A DNA stretch of 64,000 bases, taken from assembly GCA_031266665.1 (NCBI GenBank), contig JAISAO010000096.1:1-64000 (forward strand), given 5' to 3'. The notes beneath the pieces were generated by a model. The model was not told the DNA's origin, made no database searches, and saw only the letters and a list, made by a program, of their open reading frames with translations. This DNA comes from Propionibacteriaceae bacterium (GTDB lineage: Bacteria; Actinomycetota; Actinomycetes; Propionibacteriales; Propionibacteriaceae). Positions 58,473-64,000 of the stretch are shown here, piece by piece. A program made the translations under genes and the position numbers. The number at the start of each line of letters is the position of its first letter. Positions within the stretch are counted from its first letter, which is position 1.

Positions 58473-60394
58473 TCGCGGTGCTGACATTGGAAACTCTGGT
58501 GCCGACGGTGGCCAGCGGGTCATTCGTCTGGGCCTGGCTGCTGATCGCCCTGCCGCTGGGCTCGGCCGCCCTCTTGCTGGTGGCCGGCAAAGCGGCCAAC
58601 GCCTGGGGCCACTGGCTGGCCGTCTTGGCGCCGCTGGCCAGCTTCGCCCTGGCCCTGGTCTACTTCATCGACCTGCTGGGCCGCCCGACGGCCGAGCGGT
58701 CGGTCCGGGACCAGGTCTACTCCTGGATCACGACCGGCGGCTGGGACTTCAGCCTGGCCCTGCAATTGGACCCGTTGTCGCTGCTCTTCTTGCTGCTGGT
58801 GACCGGCGTCGGCTCGCTGATCCACATCTACTCCCTGGGCTACATGGCCCACGACCCCAACCGGCGGCGTTTCTTCGCCTACCTCAACTTGTTCATCGCC
58901 GCCATGTTGATATTGGTGCTGGCCGACGACTACCTGGTCTTGTTCGTCGGCTGGGAGGGCGTCGGCCTGGCCAGCTACCTGCTGATCTCGTTCTGGCAGG
59001 AGCGCCCGTCGGCCGCCGCCGCCGGCAAGAAAGCCTTCATCGTCAACCGGGTGGGCGACCTGGGGCTGCTGCTGGCCATCTTCACCTGTCTGGCCATGTT
59101 CGGCTCGACCAAGTTCACGGTCGTCAACGCCGGCGTGGGCCAGGTCTCGTCCGGCTGGGCCGCCTTCCTCGGCTTCATGCTGCTGCTGGCCGCCTGCGGC
59201 AAGTCGGCCCAGGTGCCATTGCAAACCTGGTTGCTGGACGCCATGGAGGGTCCGACGCCGGTCTCGGCCCTGATCCACGCCGCCACCATGGTGACGGCCG
59301 GCGTCTATTTGGTGGTCCGCTCCGGCGCGGTCTACGCCCAGGCCCCGTCCGCCCAACTGGCCGTGGCCATCGTCGGCACCGTCACCTTGCTGGTCGGCGC
59401 CTGGATCGGCTGCGCCAAGGACGACATCAAGAAGGTCCTGGCCGGCTCCACCATGTCCCAGATCGGCTACATGATGCTGGCCGCCGGCATCGGCCCGGCC
59501 GGCTACGCCTTCGCCATCTTCCACCTGCTGACCCACGGCTTCTTCAAGGCCAATATGTTCTTGGGCGCCGGCTCGATCATGCACGCCACCGACGGCGACG
59601 TCGACATGCGCCACTACGGCGGCCTGGCCAAGGTCATGCGCATCACCTTCGTCACCTTCGCCGCCGGCTATCTGGCCATCATCGGCCTGCCCTTCTTCTC
59701 CGGGGCCTACTCCAAGGACCACATCATCGAGGCCGCCTGGGAGCAGCAGCCGGTCCTGGGGGCCCTGGCCCTGCTCGGCGCCGGCGTCACCGCCTTCTAC
59801 ATGACCCGGCTGATGCTGATGACCTTCTTCGGTCACAAGCGTTGGCGCGAGGGTGTTAAGCCGCACGAGTCGCCGGCCGTGATGTGGGGGCCGCTGGTGC
59901 TGCTGGCCCTGGGCTCGGCCGGGCTGGGCATGGTCTTGAACGGCTGGATCGGCCGTTGGCTGGAGCCCATCGGGGCCGAGGCCCCGGCCCACGCCAGTTG
60001 GCTGCCGGACTTCTCTAACTGGTTGTCCTTCGCCGTCCTGGGCGTGGTGGCGGTGGGCGTGGTGATCGCCTGGCTGGTCTTCGGCCGTCGGCCGGTGCCG
60101 GACCAGCCGCCGCAGCAAGTGTCGCCGCTGACCACCATCGGCCGCCACGATCTCTACGTCGACCAGGCCTACGTCAGCGGTATAGCCGGCGGGACCTACG
60201 CCCTGGGCAATGGCTTGGCCCGCTTCGACGACCGCGGCCTGGACAAGGCCGTGGACGGCCTCGGGCTCGGCGCCCAGGGGGCCGGCTGGCTGGCCCGACG
60301 CTGGCAGAACGGCTACGTCCGCAGTTACGGCCTGACCATGCTGATCGGCCTGCTGGCCGTCGGCGTGGTCCTGATCTTGACCCAACTGGTCTGA
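58469..60394 (+). CDS. nuoL: NADH-quinone oxidoreductase subunit L
   Basis: 641-residue antiporter-like proton pump of the membrane arm. [20 protein letters not shown] is the classic signature, followed by [37 protein letters not shown] and [34 protein letters not shown]-like text ([20 protein letters not shown]) gives the lysine-bearing helix. The lateral helix lies in the last 120 residues. Start is GTG 58469, which overlaps the nuoK stop; nearby GTG 58478 is an alternative. Confidence 0.96.
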   Translation: MIAVLTLETLVPTVASGSFVWAWLLIALPLGSAALLLVAGKAANAWGHWLAVLAPLASFALALVYFIDLLGRPTAERSVRDQVYSWITTGGWDFSLALQLDPLSLLFLLLVTGVGSLIHIYSLGYMAHDPNRRRFFAYLNLFIAAMLILVLADDYLVLFVGWEGVGLASYLLISFWQERPSAAAAGKKAFIVNRVGDLGLLLAIFTCLAMFGSTKFTVVNAGVGQVSSGWAAFLGFMLLLAACGKSAQVPLQTWLLDAMEGPTPVSALIHAATMVTAGVYLVVRSGAVYAQAPSAQLAVAIVGTVTLLVGAWIGCAKDDIKKVLAGSTMSQIGYMMLAAGIGPAGYAFAIFHLLTHGFFKANMFLGAGSIMHATDGDVDMRHYGGLAKVMRITFVTFAAGYLAIIGLPFFSGAYSKDHIIEAAWEQQPVLGALALLGAGVTAFYMTRLMLMTFFGHKRWREGVKPHESPAVMWGPLVLLALGSAGLGMVLNGWIGRWLEPIGAEAPAHASWLPDFSNWLSFAVLGVVAVGVVIAWLVFGRRPVPDQPPQQVSPLTTIGRHDLYVDQAYVSGIAGGTYALGNGLARFDDRGLDKAVDGLGLGAQGAGWLARRWQNGYVRSYGLTMLIGLLAVGVVLILTQLV

Positions 60395-60407
60395 GGGAGT
60401 GGTTGCG

Positions 60408-61931
60408 ATGACTTGGTTGACCACCGTCTTGGCCCTCCTGCCGCTGCTCGGCGCCGCCGCCTGCGCCCTGTCCAAGCCGGGCGCCGCCCGCCAGGTCGGC
60501 CTGGTGGCCGCCGGGGCCACACTGGGGCTGGGGGCCGTGGTGGCGGTGCTGTGGTGGCGCGGCCACGACCTGAGCCAGTCGGTGGCCTGGCTGCCGGCCC
60601 TGGGCTCGTCCTACGACCTCAGCCTGGACGGCGTGGGGGTGGCGATGGTGGCGCTGACCGTCTTCTTGACGCCGCTGGTGCTGGTGGCGGAGTGGAAGGT
60701 GGCCGAGGGCGGCCGGCGCTGGGGGGCCAAGGTCTACAGCGCCTTGATCCTGGCGGTCGAGTCCTGCGCCCTATTCGTCTTCATGACCGGCGACGTGATG
60801 GTGTTCTACCTCTTCTTCGAGGCCGGTCTGATCCCGATGTACTTCCTGATCGCCGGTTGGGGGCAGAACCAGGCCCAGGCCCGCTCGGCCGCGCTCAAGT
60901 TCCTGCTCTTCGGCTTGGCCGGCGGGCTGGTGCTGCTGGGGGCCGTGGTGGGCACGGCCGCCCTGTCGGCCCAGGCCACGGGCGGGGAGATCAGCCTCAA
61001 CCTGGCCCGGCTGGCCGAACTCGACCTGGGCGGGTCAACCTTGGCCAAGGTCACGCTGGTGGCCTTCTTTGTGGCCTTCGCCCTCAAAGCCCCGATGGTC
61101 CCGGCCCACACCTGGCTGCCGGCCGCCGCCGCCCAATCGACCCCCGGCGGCGCCGCCTTGATGGTCGGCGTGCTGGACAAGCTCGGCACCTTCGGCATGA
61201 TCCGTTTCTGTGTCGCCCTGTTCCCGGGCGAGTCGGCCTGGGCCACCCCGGCGGTGGTCGTGCTAGCCCTGGTGTCGATCTTCTACGGCGCCCTGGCCGC
61301 CATCGGCCAGCAGAACCTGATGCGCCTGGTGGCCTTCACCTCGATCTCGCACTTCGGCTTCATGGTCTTGGGCATCTTCGCCCTGACCACGCCGGCCATG
61401 ACCGGCTCGATCTTCTACATGGTCAACCACGGCCTGTCCACCGGGGCGTTGTTCCTGCTGGTCGGCTATCTGGCCCACCGCCGCGGCTCGGCCGAGATCA
61501 CCGCCTTCGGCGGCGTGGCCAAGCTGGCCCCGGTGCTGGCCGGCTTCACCCTGGTGGCCGGCCTGGCCGGTTGCGCCCTGCCCGGGACGTCGAGCTTCGT
61601 GTCCGAGTTCCTGGTCATGTCCGGGACCTGGCCCCGCTTCCACATCGTCGCCGGGATCGCCGCCGGCGGCACCATCTTGGCCGCCTTGTACATCTTGTGG
61701 ATGTACCAACGGGTCATGACCGGGACGCCAACCGACGAGGTGGTGGCCCAAGTGGGCGAGATCGACTGGCGCGAGCGACTGGCGGTGGCGCCGTTGCTGA
61801 TCGCCCTGCTGGGGTTGGGCTTCTTCCCCCGGCCGGCGCTGGCCGTGATCGAGCCGGCCAGCCAACAGATCACGGCCCAGGCCGGGGGCCAGGCGCTGGA
61901 ACCGGTCGTTGACCTGGGAGGGAACGACTGA
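60408..61931 (+). CDS. nuoM: NADH-quinone oxidoreductase subunit M
   Basis: 507-residue antiporter-like proton pump. FEAGLIPMYFLIAGWGQNQA holds the key glutamate, KAPMVPAHTWLPAAAAQSTP the lysine-bearing loop signature, and LMRLVAFTSISHFGFMVLGI the discontinuous helix. LVAGLAGCALPGTSSFVSEF follows. ATG 60408 is preferred over an in-frame GTG at 60399, because GAGGGAG stands at ideal distance. It lies 13 bp after nuoL. Confidence 0.96.
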   Translation: MTWLTTVLALLPLLGAAACALSKPGAARQVGLVAAGATLGLGAVVAVLWWRGHDLSQSVAWLPALGSSYDLSLDGVGVAMVALTVFLTPLVLVAEWKVAEGGRRWGAKVYSALILAVESCALFVFMTGDVMVFYLFFEAGLIPMYFLIAGWGQNQAQARSAALKFLLFGLAGGLVLLGAVVGTAALSAQATGGEISLNLARLAELDLGGSTLAKVTLVAFFVAFALKAPMVPAHTWLPAAAAQSTPGGAALMVGVLDKLGTFGMIRFCVALFPGESAWATPAVVVLALVSIFYGALAAIGQQNLMRLVAFTSISHFGFMVLGIFALTTPAMTGSIFYMVNHGLSTGALFLLVGYLAHRRGSAEITAFGGVAKLAPVLAGFTLVAGLAGCALPGTSSFVSEFLVMSGTWPRFHIVAGIAAGGTILAALYILWMYQRVMTGTPTDEVVAQVGEIDWRERLAVAPLLIALLGLGFFPRPALAVIEPASQQITAQAGGQALEPVVDLGGND

Positions 61932-63553
61932 TGATCTGGCTCGAGTTCACCGCCCCGGCCATCGACTACGCCCGGCTGGCCCCCTTCATCATCGTCTTGG
62001 GCGCGGCCTGTCTGGGCGTGCTGGTGGAAGCCTTCGTCGAGCGGACCTGGCGCCACGAGGTCCAGACCGGCCTGTCCGTCATCGCCTTGCTGGGGGCCGT
62101 CGTGGCCGTCATCGCCCAGTGGGACTCCTACGGCTTGGCCGACTCGGTGGCGGGGTCCGGGGCCGGTCTGATCGGCTTCGACTTCGGCTCGGTCATGATC
62201 GACGGGCCGACCCAGATCGCCTGGCTGACCCTGCTCGGCTTCACCTTGCTGAGCCTGCTGTTGTTCGCCGAGCGGTCCGTCCACGGCGGCCATAGCGCCT
62301 TCACCTCGGCCGCCGCCGCCATCCCCGGGTCGCGCTCCGAGGCCGAGGCCACGTCCGCCCAGTTGGAGCACGCCGAGGTCTTCCCCCTGGCCCTGTTCTC
62401 CCTGGCCGGCATGATGCTGCTGACTGCTGGACAAGATCTATTGGTCATGTTCGTGGCCTTGGAGATTCTGTCGCTGCCGCTGTACGTCCTGGCCGCCCTG
62501 GCCCGCCACCGCCGCTTGGGCTCGCAAGAGGCCGCCCTGAAGTACTTCCTGCTGGGGGCCGCCGCCTCGGGCATGTTCTTGTTCGGCGCCGCCCTGCTCT
62601 TCGCCTACTCGGGCTCCTTCGACCTGGCCGGGCTGGCCCTGGCCCAGACCGCCGGTGTGGGCTCGGACTGGCTGCTGATCGCCGGGTTGGCCCTGGTGGC
62701 CGCCGGGCTGTTGTTCAAGATCGGGGCCGTGCCCTTCCACCAGTGGGCCCCGGACGTCTACCAAGGTGCGCCCACCCCGGTGACCGGCTTCATGTCCGTG
62801 GCCACCAAGGTGGCGGCCGTTTTCGCCCTGCTGCGCCTGTTCTACGTCGGCCTGGGGCCGTCCTGGTGGACCTGGCGGCCGGTTTTCGTGGTGGCCGCCA
62901 TCGCCACCATGGCGTTGGGGGCCGTGGTCGGCATCGTCCAGAGCGACGTCAAACGCCTGTTGGCCTACTCCTCGATCACCCACGCCGGCTTCATCCTGGT
63001 GGGCGTGGCCGGGGCCTTCACCGCCGTCAGTCTGGCGGCCGACGGCACGATCAGCCACGCCCTGGGCTCGGTGGCCTCGATCACCACCTACCTGGTGGCC
63101 TACGGCTGTGCCACCCTGGGCTGCTTCGCCTGTGTCACCTTGGTCCAGTCCCAGGGCCGCGAGGCCACCGACCTGGCCGCCTGGTCCGGCCTGGGCCGGT
63201 CCAAGCCCTGGTTCGGCGCGGTCATGCTGATCAGCCTGCTGAGCCTGGCAGGCATCCCGCTGACGGCCGGTTTCGTGGGCAAGCTGACGGTCTTCGTGGC
63301 GGCCTGGCGGGGCGGCCTGTGGTGGCTGGTGCTGGTCGCCATCGTCTTGTCGGTGGTGGCGGTCTACGTCTACTTCCGCCTGGTCGCGGTGCTGTTCTTC
63401 CAACCGCCCCGCCCCGGCGTCGAGGTCAAAACCCCCGGCCCGGCCACAGTGGTGGTGTTGGCCCTGTCGGTCTTGGGCACCTTGGCCTTCGGCCTGGTCC
63501 CGGGCCCTTTGACCAAGCTACTGGCCAGCGTCGGCGCCTTCCTGGTTCCCTGA
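61931..63553 (+). CDS. nuoN: NADH-quinone oxidoreductase subunit N
   Basis: 540-residue antiporter-like proton pump and last gene of the operon. Signatures are MFVALEILSLPLYVLAALAR, GSQEAALKYFLLGAAASGMF, FKIGAVPFHQWAPDVYQGAP and VKRLLAYSSITHAGFILVGV. The ATG shares one base with the nuoM stop. About 35 residues near 115-145 (AAAAIPGSRSEAEATSAQLE) form a soluble insertion. After the stop a REP-like palindrome follows, with no further nuo-related gene before the window ends. Confidence 0.96.
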   Translation: MIWLEFTAPAIDYARLAPFIIVLGAACLGVLVEAFVERTWRHEVQTGLSVIALLGAVVAVIAQWDSYGLADSVAGSGAGLIGFDFGSVMIDGPTQIAWLTLLGFTLLSLLLFAERSVHGGHSAFTSAAAAIPGSRSEAEATSAQLEHAEVFPLALFSLAGMMLLTAGQDLLVMFVALEILSLPLYVLAALARHRRLGSQEAALKYFLLGAAASGMFLFGAALLFAYSGSFDLAGLALAQTAGVGSDWLLIAGLALVAAGLLFKIGAVPFHQWAPDVYQGAPTPVTGFMSVATKVAAVFALLRLFYVGLGPSWWTWRPVFVVAAIATMALGAVVGIVQSDVKRLLAYSSITHAGFILVGVAGAFTAVSLAADGTISHALGSVASITTYLVAYGCATLGCFACVTLVQSQGREATDLAAWSGLGRSKPWFGAVMLISLLSLAGIPLTAGFVGKLTVFVAAWRGGLWWLVLVAIVLSVVAVYVYFRLVAVLFFQPPRPGVEVKTPGPATVVVLALSVLGTLAFGLVPGPLTKLLASVGAFLVP

Positions 63554-63831
63554 CGGACCCGGGCGCCCTGGTCTTCGGCCTTCCCGGGTCGGGCTGGCCC
63601 GGCCGCCACCAGTCGTCATTCCGGCGCCCCCACGTCATCTCGGATTTGATCCGGAGTTGGGCCCAGCCCGTGAGAACGGCTGGTCGATCTCGATCAAGGC
63701 AGGGTTAAGCCCAGATCAAGCGCCGATCAACAAACCGATCAGCGGTTGATCTAGACTTATACTGACGGCCAATCTGGTTTCCGTCACCAGGCTCGGCTGA
63801 GACGGGAGCCGCCCCCTTCCCGGAGGTCACC
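63554..63831. other. Spacer after nuoN: REP-like palindrome, gatcaa repeats, promoter
   Basis: No gene in 278 bp. ctcggatttgatccggag (63639-63656) is an imperfect copy of the palindromes at 16801 and 46713. From 63691 to 63752 the words gatcaa/gatca/ttgatc occur six times in about 60 bp. A tatact word at 63758-63763 could be the -10 of the next gene. cggaggtcac is the ribosome site of the following ORF. Confidence 0.5.
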
Positions 63832-64000
63832 ATGGCACTAGACACCGGCGTTGCCGGCCCGGTCACCCGGCCGTCGTCGTGGTGGCGCCCGCCGGGCAGC
63901 TCCGGTTGGACCAGGACACTGCGCCTGATCGGGGTCGTCAGTTGCGTCGTCAGCCTGATCGGCGGCGCCCTAGTCGTCATCTGGGGAGCCCGGGGCGGCA
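63832..64000 (+). CDS. N-terminus of a membrane protein (cut by window end)
   Basis: 56 codons are visible from ATG 63832, with a strong GGAGG seven bases upstream. Residues 1-28 are Pro/Ser/Trp-rich and probably cytoplasmic. TLRLIGVVSCVVSLIGGALV starts a hydrophobic helix of about 22 residues. The frame is open to the end of the window. The start could belong to a membrane-anchored sensor, a secretion protein or a transport subunit, and I cannot assign a family. Confidence 0.75.
   Translation, partial: MALDTGVAGPVTRPSSWWRPPGSSGWTRTLRLIGVVSCVVSLIGGALVVIWGARGG

Noticed and set aside
1-64000. tRNA or rRNA genes
   Set aside because: I saw no rRNA-like sequence and no convincing cloverleaf or CCA-adjacent T-loop in the spacers. 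A covariance-model scan would be decisive.

Overview
The window is a high-GC actinobacterial chromosome segment. The signs are a mycothione reductase (mycothiol chemistry), a bS22 micro-protein, a fused HemD/uroporphyrinogen methyltransferase, a complete 14-gene nuo operon, and an actinobacterial-type Tad pilus locus next to topA. The last three features suggest a Propionibacteriaceae-like or related lineage, but nothing here proves the genus.

Layout. 1-2531 is topA (3' end cut by the window edge). 2610-15492 on the minus strand is a Tad/Flp pilus locus in the usual order ssd-tadA-tadB-tadC-flp-tadE-tadE-like. It is split between tadC and flp by about 7 kb carrying a YtfQRT-YjfF-type sugar ABC transporter on the plus strand, with a perfect 18-bp LacI-type operator, and an AAA/DUF4143 ATPase preceded by iteron-like repeats. 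15859-20054 holds a DUF2510 membrane protein, a lipoprotein, a small secreted cysteine-rich protein with a strong downstream hairpin, a divergent XRE regulator, and a second AAA/DUF4143 ATPase, again preceded by tandem repeats. 20256-29547 is a more ordinary set: mycothione reductase, histidine phosphatase, hemD fusion, bS22, ketopantoate reductase, ferrochelatase, mutM and a patatin. Several spacers here carry short tandem repeats.

29557-40628 is the most interesting region. A MITE-like inverted-repeat element precedes a promoter and eight or nine co-directional, tightly packed genes: an unknown protein, a DUF4407-like four-helix membrane protein with coiled coil, a coiled-coil protein, a ClpB-type AAA+ ATPase with an unusual N-terminal half, a CxxxCxxC radical-SAM protein, a kinase-like protein with altered ATP-binding residues, a zinc-ribbon/FHA protein, a PP2C phosphatase and a short Pro-rich ORF. 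The content suggests a phosphorylation-controlled membrane/AAA+ machine. The toolkit resembles TerY-P and T6SS regulatory modules, but the combination is not one I can name.

40607-45182 looks like an acquired and decaying xylan-related segment: a vWA lipoprotein, an intracellular GH10 xylanase, a truncated Gfo/Idh dehydrogenase, and a LacI regulator with an in-frame stop just after its HTH. Both the xylanase and the regulator retain GAAAGTTTC operator-like sites. 45315-46589 is an orphan sugar-binding lipoprotein. 46971-63553 is nuoA-N, with overlapping genes and low-complexity tails on several subunits. The window ends in the first 56 codons of a membrane protein.

Coordinates and reading frames were worked out by hand from the sequence. 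Family names are by motif recognition without database searches.
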